Positions 44,188 to 51,371 of a stretch of DNA of 51,371 bases are shown here, in pieces. Source of the DNA: an uncultured Jannaschia sp. (GTDB taxonomy: Bacteria; Pseudomonadota; Alphaproteobacteria; Rhodobacterales; Rhodobacteraceae); assembly GCF_947494055.1 (NCBI RefSeq), contig NZ_CANLTR010000023.1, positions 1 to 51,371 of the forward strand. Reading direction: 5' to 3'. Below the pieces are notes generated by a model that did no database searches, was not told where the DNA came from, and was given only the letters and a program-made list of their open reading frames with translations. A program made the position numbers and the translations under genes. Positions within the stretch are counted from its first letter, which is position 1, and each line of letters begins with the position of its first letter.

Positions 44188-46541
44188 CAGAACCGCGTCT
44201 GGATCGTCAGGTCGAAGTTCTGATCCAGGTCGTAATCCCGCTTGCGGATCGCGCGGGTGAAGTTGAACCGCAGCGGTCCGATCGCCGTGTCCCACAGGAC
44301 GCCCACGCCGACGGCGGAGTTCAGGTAGAAGTCGTCGTCGATCGGGATCGGCCCGGAGGCGGAGGTGTCGTCGAGCCCCCAGACGGAGCCGGCATCGACG
44401 AAGGTCGCGCCGGTCACGCCGTATTCCTCGGGGATGAGGCCGATCGGGAACTGTGCCTCCAGCCGTGCGGCGAGGAAGGTGTTGCCGCCGAGCGCGTCGT
44501 CCGAGAAGTTCAGGTCGCGCGGTCCGATGCCGCCGGCCTCGAAGCCGCGGATGATCGACTGGTTGTTGAAGAAGCGGTTCGATTCCCGCGAATTGCCGTC
44601 GCGCAGGTTGACCAGCGTACCGCCCTCCAGCGTCGCGTTCAGGATGACCTCCTCGTTGCGCACCGTCCGTTGCGCGGTGGTCGCGAAGGTCGTCTGCACG
44701 TATTCCTCGTCGCCGCCGACGCCGGCGAATTCCTGACCGAAGCGCAGCCGGTAGCCGCGCGTCGGGTCGAGTCCGCGCCCGATCGTGCTGTAGGTCCAGC
44801 TGTAGCCGACGAAGGAAGTCACTGCTTCGCCCTCGTCCTCGAGCAGGATGGGCGAGAGCTCGACCCCGTCGCGCGCGTCGAGCTCGTCGCGCTTGATCCC
44901 GTAATAGAGGCCAAGCCGGCTGAACTCGCCGGACGGGAAGTCGATCCCCGTGCGGAAGCCCGCGATCCGGCTGTCGAAGGTCAGGTTGTCCTGCGAGTTG
45001 CGGGTGTAGAAGACCGAGAGGCTGAGGGCGAGGTCGCGGTTGAGGAAGTACGGCTCGATGAAACTGATCTGCGAGCTCGAATTGTCCGAGGCGGTGTCGA
45101 TGTCGAAGTTCAGCGTCTGCCCGCGGCCGAGGAAGTTCGACTCCGAGAAGTTGAAGGCGACGCCCGCGCCGCGCTGCACCGAGTAGTTCACCCCGAAGCC
45201 GAGCGCGCCGGTCGGCTGCTCCTCCACGTCGACGTCGAGGATAACCTGCTCTTCGGTGGAGCCCTCGCGGGCCGTCACATCCGCTTGTGCGAAATAGCCG
45301 AGCGCGCGGATGCGATCGGCGGCGGCGCGGATCTCGCGCGGGTTGAACGGGTCGCCCTCCACAGTCGCGAATTCGCGCCGGATCACCCGGTCGAGCGTCG
45401 TGGCGTTGCCCTCGATGTCGATACGCTCGACGAAGACGCGCGGCCCGCGCTCGATCACGAAGGTCGTGTTGATCGTCAGGTCGCTCGGGTTGCGGCTGAA
45501 CTCGGGGCGCACGCGGATGAAGGTCCGGCCCTGCTGCGTGGCCAGCAGCTCGAGCCGTTGCACCGTCCGGTCGATCGCCTGCGGCGTGAAGAGATCGCCG
45601 GGACCGACGCGGATCTCGGACTGGTACCGGGCGAGGTCGATCTCCGGCAGCACGGAGGTGGCGCCGACCCGGCCGAAGCGGAATTGCTGCCCCTCCTGGA
45701 TGCGGAAGGTCAGGAAATAGGCGTCGCGGTCGGGCGAAAGCTCCGGCGTGGCCGAGAGGATCTGGATGTCGGCATAGCCGCGCGACAGGTAGAAGTCGCG
45801 CAGGAGCTGCGTGTCCACCGCGACCCGGTCGGCGACGAAGGTGTCCGACCGGATGATCGCGCGGAACAGACCGGCCTGTGTCGTCTCGAGGACACGGCGC
45901 AGGCGGCGGCCCGAGAAGGCGCGGTTGCCGACGAAGCTGATCCGCTCGATCTCCGCGACGCGCCCCTCGGCCACCTCGAAGACGAGGTCGACGCGGTTCT
46001 CGCTGCGCTCGATGATCCTGGGCTGCACCGTCGCCGAAAGCCGACCGCCCAGCGTATAGGCCTCGGTGATGGCGGCGGCGTCCTGTTCGGCCAGGGCCGG
46101 GTTGTAGACCCGCCGCTCCTGACTCTGGATCACGGTATAGAGCGCGTCGTCGGGGATGCGCGCATTGCCCTCGATGGAGACGCGGTTGATGGTCGGGAAC
46201 TCCTCCACCATGACCACGAGGCGATTGCCCTGCGGCATCAGGTCGACGCTCCGGAACAGACCGGAAGCCTGCAACTGCTGGTAGCCGGCGTTGAGCTCGC
46301 CCGCGGTGATCGGCTGGCCCGGCGTGACGCCGAGATTGGAGAGGATCGACGCGGTCTCGATCCGGGTGTTGCCCTGCACCTCGAAGCTGGTGAAATTGTA
46401 GGTCTGCGCCAGCGCCGCCCCGGTCAGGGCGACCGCGCCGAGAAACGCGAGAAGCGTCAGCCGAAGCGCGCGCCACACCGCCAGAATGCGAGCCGAAGCC
46501 CTACGACCGGCCCCTGCAAAGGCCCTGCCCCGTCCGCTCAT
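44187..46541 (-). CDS. bamA: Outer membrane assembly factor BamA (Omp85)
   Basis: Inserts beta-barrel proteins into the outer membrane; 784 residues. The signal peptide is about 1-45 with a long basic start and ALAQ site. Five POTRA domains follow (about 47-400; first FEVQGNTRIET, later ISFVGNRAFSGRRLR and VERIDIEGNATTLDRVI). The 16-strand barrel fills the rest and ends in the outer-membrane signature QTRF with the terminal Phe. Its own promoter-like boxes lie upstream. It is followed directly by skp. Confidence 0.96.
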   Translation of the reverse strand: MSGRGRAFAGAGRRASARILAVWRALRLTLLAFLGAVALTGAALAQTYNFTSFEVQGNTRIETASILSNLGVTPGQPITAGELNAGYQQLQASGLFRSVDLMPQGNRLVVMVEEFPTINRVSIEGNARIPDDALYTVIQSQERRVYNPALAEQDAAAITEAYTLGGRLSATVQPRIIERSENRVDLVFEVAEGRVAEIERISFVGNRAFSGRRLRRVLETTQAGLFRAIIRSDTFVADRVAVDTQLLRDFYLSRGYADIQILSATPELSPDRDAYFLTFRIQEGQQFRFGRVGATSVLPEIDLARYQSEIRVGPGDLFTPQAIDRTVQRLELLATQQGRTFIRVRPEFSRNPSDLTINTTFVIERGPRVFVERIDIEGNATTLDRVIRREFATVEGDPFNPREIRAAADRIRALGYFAQADVTAREGSTEEQVILDVDVEEQPTGALGFGVNYSVQRGAGVAFNFSESNFLGRGQTLNFDIDTASDNSSSQISFIEPYFLNRDLALSLSVFYTRNSQDNLTFDSRIAGFRTGIDFPSGEFSRLGLYYGIKRDELDARDGVELSPILLEDEGEAVTSFVGYSWTYSTIGRGLDPTRGYRLRFGQEFAGVGGDEEYVQTTFATTAQRTVRNEEVILNATLEGGTLVNLRDGNSRESNRFFNNQSIIRGFEAGGIGPRDLNFSDDALGGNTFLAARLEAQFPIGLIPEEYGVTGATFVDAGSVWGLDDTSASGPIPIDDDFYLNSAVGVGVLWDTAIGPLRFNFTRAIRKRDYDLDQNFDLTIQTRF

Positions 46542-46576
46542 GTCCGTCCGCCCCGATCTCGGTCTTATTGCCGTCG

Positions 46577-46605
46577 GTCCTACCGGGTGGTCCGGATCAT
46601 GTCAA
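46577..46605 (-). promoter_or_regulatory. Possible bamA promoter
   Basis: On the minus strand TTGACA (46605-46600) is an exact -35 box, with a 17-base spacer and TAGGAC (46582-46577) as a weak -10. It is 36 bases upstream of the bamA start. The 251-base gap after rseP makes an internal promoter reasonable. I see no gene in 46542-46792. Confidence 0.4.
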
Positions 46606-46792
46606 AGCTCGCAGGGCCGTGAACGGGAACCTGTGGCCGCGAAGTCAGCCCGCCTTGCAAGACGCCCCGGAGACCATCGAAGGGCAGGCAGTCCGTGCCG
46701 CATCCTTCGTTTGCAGACATTCCCGACGCCCGTGCGGGGTCGCGGCCGCATCGCACCCGAGCGGCTCCGCGGGGCGGACCCGTTCGGCATGG

Positions 46793-48136
46793 TCAGCAGA
46801 AGATGTCGTTCCAGAGCGCGAAGACCATCAGCGCGCCCATCATCGCGATCCCCGCCGTCATCAGCACGCGGACCGCCCCGTCCGAGGGCGGCCGGCCGCG
46901 CACCGCCTCGTAGGCATGGAACACGAGATGTCCGCCGTCGAGCACCGGGATCGGGAACAGGTTGAGCATGCCCACCGCGGCCGAGAGGCCGGCGATGAAC
47001 CACACGAAGGTCTCGAAGCCCTGGCTCGCCGCCGCGCCGGAGGTCTCGGCGATGCCGATGGGCCCCGACAGGTTGCAGGTGCTGATCTGCCCGGTGACGA
47101 TGTGGCCCAGCGCCGAGATCGAGGAGGTCAGGATGAACCATGTCTGGCTGACGCCGTAGCTCAGCGCCTCCAACGGCCCGGCTCGTTCGGTCACCGGCTC
47201 GAAGAACAGGCCACCGCTGATCCCGATCAGGTAGCGCGTCTCGAACCCGCCATCGGCCAGCGGCAGCGCCATGCTCCGCGGCGTGACGGTGAAGTCGAGC
47301 GTCTCGCCCCCGGCCCCGTCCGGGCGCCAGACCTCCACGACCATCGGGGCGCCGTCCGCCGCGCGGGTCGCGGCCTGCAGGTCCTGAAACGAGCCCACCG
47401 GCACGCCGTCCATCGCGACGATCACGTCGCCGCCGCGGATGCCCACGTCCCAGGCAGCCGAGCGCGGCTGCACCTGCGCCGCCCGGGCGGGCATCGGCGG
47501 CGCGGCCTCGACCGCGATCTCGGCCCCGTCGCGGCGGATTTCGTAGGGCAGCGTCGCGCCGTCCGGCTGCTCGGCCGCGACGTTCGCGAGATCGCCGATC
47601 GTGTCGACGGGGACGTCGCCGATGGCGAGGATCTCGTCGCCCGGCTGCAGCGTCTCGATCCCCGGCGGAAGCGCCACGAGCTCGCCCACGACGGGGCGGT
47701 CCACCGCGCGTCCGAGCACGAGGACGAAGCCCGCGAAGATCAGGATCGACAGGATGAAGTTGAAGGCCGGCCCCGCGGCGACGGTGGCCGCCCGCCGCCA
47801 GAGCGCCGCGCCGGTCATCGTCTGCGCCCGCTCCTCCGGCGAGAGCGACAGCATTTCCACGTCCGCGACGACCGAGGTCGCGTCCGCGTCGCCCCGGAAC
47901 TTGACGTACCCGCCCAGGGGCAGCGCCGCGAGCTGCCACTGCGTCCCGTGCCGGTCCATCTTCGACCAGATCACCGGGCCGAACCCGACCGAGAACACGT
48001 CGGCCTTTATGCCGCACCAGCGGCCGACGATGTAATGCCCGTATTCGTGGATCGCGACGATCACCGACAGCGCCACGACGAAAGCCAGCAGCGTCCAGAT
48101 CGCGCCGCCGAATTCGGGGAGGAAGGAGGCGATCAT
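46793..48136 (-). CDS. rseP: Site-2 protease RseP
   Basis: Intramembrane zinc metalloprotease that cleaves anti-sigma factors and signal-peptide remnants; 447 residues. The active-site HEYGH is at residues 30-34 in the first membrane helix. Two PDZ domains occupy about 120-290. The second metal motif is NLFPIPVLDGGHLVF near residue 390, with Asp as the third ligand. It overlaps the upstream dxr by 4 bases. Regulation of an envelope sigma factor is inferred from the family only. Confidence 0.94.
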   Translation of the reverse strand: MIASFLPEFGGAIWTLLAFVVALSVIVAIHEYGHYIVGRWCGIKADVFSVGFGPVIWSKMDRHGTQWQLAALPLGGYVKFRGDADATSVVADVEMLSLSPEERAQTMTGAALWRRAATVAAGPAFNFILSILIFAGFVLVLGRAVDRPVVGELVALPPGIETLQPGDEILAIGDVPVDTIGDLANVAAEQPDGATLPYEIRRDGAEIAVEAAPPMPARAAQVQPRSAAWDVGIRGGDVIVAMDGVPVGSFQDLQAATRAADGAPMVVEVWRPDGAGGETLDFTVTPRSMALPLADGGFETRYLIGISGGLFFEPVTERAGPLEALSYGVSQTWFILTSSISALGHIVTGQISTCNLSGPIGIAETSGAAASQGFETFVWFIAGLSAAVGMLNLFPIPVLDGGHLVFHAYEAVRGRPPSDGAVRVLMTAGIAMMGALMVFALWNDIFC

Positions 48137-49353
48137 GGCATCTGTCCTGCGCGTCTCGGGGTCTCGTACGTGCCGGCCAGGTCGGCCGCACGGTCGCGGG
48201 CGAGCCGGTCGGCCTGCAGCACCATATCGAGCGTCGGCCCTTGAGCTTCAAGGCAACCCTCGGCCGCCATCCGGTCGAGCACCCGTTCCACGAGCGGCGC
48301 CATTTCCGTGAACGGCAGCCGGCCGCCAATGAAGAGATCGAGCGCAACCTCCTTCGCGGCGTTGAACGCCGCCCCCGCGAGGCCGCCCGTCGCCATCACC
48401 CGCTCGGCCAGCGCGAGCGCCGGGTAGCGCGCGGGATCGGGCGCCGCGAAATCGAGCCGCGCGACCGCCGCAAGGTCGAGCCGCGCCACCGGCAGATCCT
48501 GTCGCGTGGGCCAATGCAGCGCATGACCTATGGCGTGGCGCATGTCGGGGGCGCCGAGATGCGCCATCATCGCCCCGTCGCAGAACTGCACGAGCGCGTG
48601 GATCAGGCTCTGCGGATGGACGATCGTCTCGATCCGCTCGGGGGGAAGGCCGAAGAATTCGTGCGTCTCAATCAGCTCCATCGCCTTGTTGAACATCGAG
48701 GCGGAGTCGATCGTGATCCGCTGCCCCATGTCCCAGTTCGGATGCGCCCCGGCCTCCGCGGGCGTGGCGTGGGGCAGCCGCGCCAGCGGCCAGTCGCGCA
48801 GCCCCCCGCCCGACGCGGTGATGACCACCTTCTCGACCGTGGCGATATCCTCGCCGCGGAGCGCCTGGAACACGGCGGAATGCTCGCTGTCCACCGGCAG
48901 GATGGTGGCGCCGTGCCGCGCGGCCTCCGCCATCAGGATGGGCCCGGCGCAGACGAGGCTCTCCTTGTTGGCGAGCGCAAGCACCGTGCCGTGGCGCAGC
49001 GCGCGCAGTCCCGGCGGCAGGCCCGCCGCGCCGACGATCGCCGACATGATCCAGTTTGCCGGCCGGTCCGCCGCCTCGAGAAGCGCGGCCTCCCCCGCCG
49101 CCGCCTCGACGCCGCTTCCGGCGAGGCGCGCACGCAGGTCGTGCAAGCGTTCGGGATAGGCCGTCACCGCGATCCCGGCCTTCAGGCGGATCGCGTCGGC
49201 GGCGAGCCGGTCGACATTCGCCCCACCCGTCAGCGCCACGACCTCGTAGGCCGAGGGGGCCCGCGCGATCAGGTCGAGCGTGCTCTGCCCGATGCTGCCG
49301 GTCGCTCCGAAGATCGAGACCCGACGACGGTCTGCCTGCATGGCCCCCGTCAT
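48133..49353 (-). CDS. dxr: 1-deoxy-D-xylulose 5-phosphate reductoisomerase
   Basis: Second step of the MEP isoprenoid pathway, NADPH-dependent; 406 residues. The Rossmann motif FGATGSIGQSTLDL is at about residues 13-26. LANKESLVCAG, the metal-binding VDSEHSAVFQAL and the NKAMELIETHEFF region are all present. The start at 49353 overlaps the cdsA stop (ATGA); an ATG four codons later is the alternative. It supplies the C5 units for undecaprenyl phosphate made by UppS in the same operon. Confidence 0.95.
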   Translation of the reverse strand: MTGAMQADRRRVSIFGATGSIGQSTLDLIARAPSAYEVVALTGGANVDRLAADAIRLKAGIAVTAYPERLHDLRARLAGSGVEAAAGEAALLEAADRPANWIMSAIVGAAGLPPGLRALRHGTVLALANKESLVCAGPILMAEAARHGATILPVDSEHSAVFQALRGEDIATVEKVVITASGGGLRDWPLARLPHATPAEAGAHPNWDMGQRITIDSASMFNKAMELIETHEFFGLPPERIETIVHPQSLIHALVQFCDGAMMAHLGAPDMRHAIGHALHWPTRQDLPVARLDLAAVARLDFAAPDPARYPALALAERVMATGGLAGAAFNAAKEVALDLFIGGRLPFTEMAPLVERVLDRMAAEGCLEAQGPTLDMVLQADRLARDRAADLAGTYETPRRAGQMP

Positions 49354-50225
49354 CCGACCCCGGGGACAGGCGGGAACTCGGACAGCGCGTCGATCACGAG
49401 GAGCATCAGCGCCGCGCCGAGCATCGCGTCGAACCGGTCGAAAAGCCCGCCATGCCCCGGCAGGAGCTGCGAGCTGTCCTTCACGCCCATCTTCCGCTTC
49501 ACCGCCGATTCCGCGATGTCGCCCATCTGCGCCATCATCGCCAGCGCGACCGAGATGCCGATCACCTCGTAGCCCGCATCCTGCCAGACGAGCCAGATCC
49601 AGCCCACGAGCGCCGCGCCGACCCAGCCCGCGATGGTGCCCGACCACGTCTTCTTCGGGCTGACCTTCGGCCAGAATTTCGGCCCGCCCAGCATCCGGCC
49701 GGCGAAGTACCCCGCCACGTCCGACATCACCACGACGGAAATCAGCCACAGCATCCAGGGCAGGCCGAACGTCGTCAGGAGCTGCGTGAGCGACAGGCCC
49801 GACAGCACGATCGCCGCCGAGAAGGCGACCATGATGCGGCGGTGGTTGCGGATGAACGCGATTCCCGCCATCGGCACGAGCATCAGGAGCGGCAGCCCGA
49901 AGCCCACCGGCACGACGTTGGCGAGGAACAGCGCGCCGCCCCCCACGCCCGCCATCAGCTTGGCGCGCTTCGGCCCGCAGCGCAGCATCGTGGCGAGCTC
50001 CCACAGCATCAGCCCGACGCAGACCGAGATCAGGACGACGAAGATCACCCCGCCGATCCAGATCGCCGCCCCGCCGATGACGAACAGGAACCCCGCCGTC
50101 GCCAGGCGCGGAACCAGATCCTGGAACCGCCCCGCGAGCTTCGGCTCGATCGGCGGCTCCAGGGCGAAATCGAAGAGCGGCGGCTCTTCCTCCGGATCCT
50201 GCGGCGCGGGGTCGCGATCGCTCAC
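49350..50225 (-). CDS. cdsA: Phosphatidate cytidylyltransferase
   Basis: Makes CDP-diacylglycerol from phosphatidic acid and CTP in the inner membrane; 291 residues with about eight membrane helices after a polar Pro/Glu-rich start. The family signature SAVKRKMGVKDSSQLLPGHG followed by GLFDRFD is intact near residues 235-260. The start is GTG at 50225, overlapping the uppS stop (GTGA); the frame is open further upstream but that part is only uppS read in another frame. It precedes dxr in the operon. Confidence 0.94.
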   Translation of the reverse strand: MSDRDPAPQDPEEEPPLFDFALEPPIEPKLAGRFQDLVPRLATAGFLFVIGGAAIWIGGVIFVVLISVCVGLMLWELATMLRCGPKRAKLMAGVGGGALFLANVVPVGFGLPLLMLVPMAGIAFIRNHRRIMVAFSAAIVLSGLSLTQLLTTFGLPWMLWLISVVVMSDVAGYFAGRMLGGPKFWPKVSPKKTWSGTIAGWVGAALVGWIWLVWQDAGYEVIGISVALAMMAQMGDIAESAVKRKMGVKDSSQLLPGHGGLFDRFDAMLGAALMLLVIDALSEFPPVPGVG

Positions 50226-50974
50226 GCGCGGACCCCGCCGTAGCGCCGCTCCCGCATGCCGTAGCGCGACAGGATCGCCTCGAAGCAATCCCGCGTGAAA
50301 TCGGGCCAGAGCGTGTCGACGAACTCGTATTCCGCGTAGGCGGACTGCCAGAGCAGGAAGTTGGAGATCCGCGCCTCGCCGCTGGTGCGGATCACGAGGT
50401 CGGGGTCGGGAAGGACATGCGTGTCGAGATAGCGCGGCAGCGTCTGGTCGGTAATGCTCTCGGGGTCGAGCCGCCCGGAGGCCACGTCGCGGGCAAGGCG
50501 CTTGGTCGCCCGCGCCACTTCGTCCCGGCCGCCGTAATTGAGCGCCACGGTCAGGTTCACCCGCGTGTTGTGCGCGGTCAGCGCCTCGATCATGTCCATC
50601 AATGCGCGCAGCTTGGCGTCGAGCTGCAGCCGGTCGCCGATGAAGCGCACCCGCGTCCCCTGCCGCAACAGCGTGTCCGCCTCCGTCTGGATGTAGCGCC
50701 GGAACAGCGACATCAGGCCCGAAACCTCGTCCTGCGTGCGCTTCCAGTTCTCGGTCGAGAAGGCGAAGACGGTGACGTATTCGACGCCCAGATCCGGGCA
50801 GGCCGCCACGATCTCGCGCACCCGTCGCGCGCCGGCGCGGTGGCCGAGCAGGCGCGGCCGTCCCCGACGCTGCGCCCAGCGCCCGTTGCCGTCCATGATG
50901 ATCGCGACGTGACGCGGGCCCGGGCCCGCCGGCGCGGCGAGAACCGGATCGAGAATCTGGGTCGGGATTGCCAT
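50222..50974 (-). CDS. uppS: Undecaprenyl diphosphate synthase (isoprenyl transferase)
   Basis: cis-Prenyltransferase that extends FPP to the C55 lipid carrier; 250 residues. The catalytic Asp28 is in IIMDGNGRWAQRRG, followed by the conserved GHRAGA and FSTENWKR. The C-terminal RTSGEARISNFLLWQSAYAE binds diphosphate. The start at 50974 is supported by AGGAGA upstream. It is the first gene of the cluster in this window, and the upstream 397 bases hold no frr gene. Confidence 0.95.
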   Translation of the reverse strand: MAIPTQILDPVLAAPAGPGPRHVAIIMDGNGRWAQRRGRPRLLGHRAGARRVREIVAACPDLGVEYVTVFAFSTENWKRTQDEVSGLMSLFRRYIQTEADTLLRQGTRVRFIGDRLQLDAKLRALMDMIEALTAHNTRVNLTVALNYGGRDEVARATKRLARDVASGRLDPESITDQTLPRYLDTHVLPDPDLVIRTSGEARISNFLLWQSAYAEYEFVDTLWPDFTRDCFEAILSRYGMRERRYGGVRA

Positions 50975-51371
50975 CTGGCCTGTCTCTCCTTGCCGTGACG
51001 TCGGCGGAAGTCCGGGTGGTCTATCACGCATGACGCCCGATGTCCCGGTCGGGGTCCTCCGATCTTCGAGCTAGCCCGGGATATGTTTCCGATTGGTAAC
51101 CAAAGCGATCACGCCGGCATGATTCCGGGGAGGCGCGGCCGCCGGCCCGGCCGGGTGGGACCGTGTCGGAACGGCTCGGGAACGCGCCGTGGGCGGGGTC
51201 AGGATCACCTCGTCGGTCCGCATCGTGCGTCGCCTCCCAATGGCGGCCCTTCGCCCGAGCCCGGACGCATCCCGGGTTCCGCCCTCTGCCGTCCCGGACG
51301 GTCCGGGCGCATCCGGGGCTCCGCCCTTTGACGCCCCGAACAGTCCACCGGACTGTCCGCCGTCCTTCGGA
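50975..51371. other. Intergenic region upstream of uppS
   Basis: No gene is supported in these 397 bases. It holds the expected uppS promoter and a pair of imperfect direct repeats (51261-51295 and 51303-51337). A perfect CAGTCC-ACC-GGACTG hairpin lies at 51341-51355. The frr/pyrH genes often found before uppS are not seen before the window ends. Confidence 0.5.

Noticed and set aside
51083-51331. 82-codon plus-strand frame near the window end
   Set aside because: Composition is only Gly, Arg, Pro and Ser from GC-rich DNA, it runs over the direct repeats and has no recognisable domain.

Overview
The window reads as a chromosomal segment of a high-GC alphaproteobacterium, most likely a marine member of the Rhodobacteraceae (Roseobacter group). 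The evidence is gene content and order: an uppS-cdsA-dxr-rseP-bamA-skp-fabZ-lpxA-lpxI-lpxB cluster that uses LpxI, a TakP-type TRAP transporter, a zwf-pgl-pgi operon, two proteins with VPLPA-CTERM-like C-termini, and tRNAs typical of the group. I see no phage, insertion sequence, CRISPR array, plasmid function or rRNA. Most of the segment is tightly packed housekeeping DNA with many 4-base stop/start overlaps.

Layout. 0.2-4.3 kb: a VPLPA-CTERM-like surface protein, a spermidine/putrescine-type ABC importer (two permeases and an ATPase, no binding protein), and an SH3 protein. 4.3-7.2 kb: purM-purN-rnd on the minus strand. 7.3-9.8 kb: tRNA-Ile2(CAU), an EnvZ-like histidine kinase divergent from an MBL hydrolase, then tRNA-Asn and tRNA-Gly. 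9.9-16.9 kb: a thioesterase, zwf-pgl-pgi (glucose-6-phosphate entry to the Entner-Doudoroff and pentose phosphate routes), anmK, tyrS and a small membrane protein. 17-18.9 kb: two tandem cyclophilins and a DUF533 protein. 19-23.6 kb: a dctP-dctQ-dctM TRAP transporter with unusually large membrane subunits. 23.9-29.8 kb: a lytic transglycosylase, ssb, an aminotransferase, ppiD and trpE. 29.9-32 kb: an HpcH/HpaI aldolase, an unassigned (possibly mutarotase-like) protein and a DUF188 protein, all overlapping. 32.1-35.2 kb: ilvB-ilvN with a 5' leader, then coaD. 35.3-36.4 kb: a short conserved protein, a CBS-domain protein and a lipoprotein. 36.6-39.9 kb: two coupled glycosyltransferases, an L,D-transpeptidase and a second VPLPA-CTERM protein. 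40.2-51 kb: tRNA-Arg and the lipid A/outer membrane/undecaprenyl cluster, all on the minus strand.

The most informative non-coding signal is in front of ilvB. A promoter-like pair at 32122-32149 is followed by a tiny ORF (32163-32219) with consecutive Leu-Leu-Val-Ile-Ile codons. After it come a 10-bp antiterminator-type pairing (32199-32208 with 32238-32247) and a 9-bp GC-rich hairpin with a T run (32245-32274). These have the parts of a ribosome-mediated branched-chain amino acid attenuator. Other points worth checking are an apparent ATA start for RNase D, a 785-residue DctM, an orphan histidine kinase whose start shares a CATG with the divergent gene, and the uncharacterised aldolase operon.
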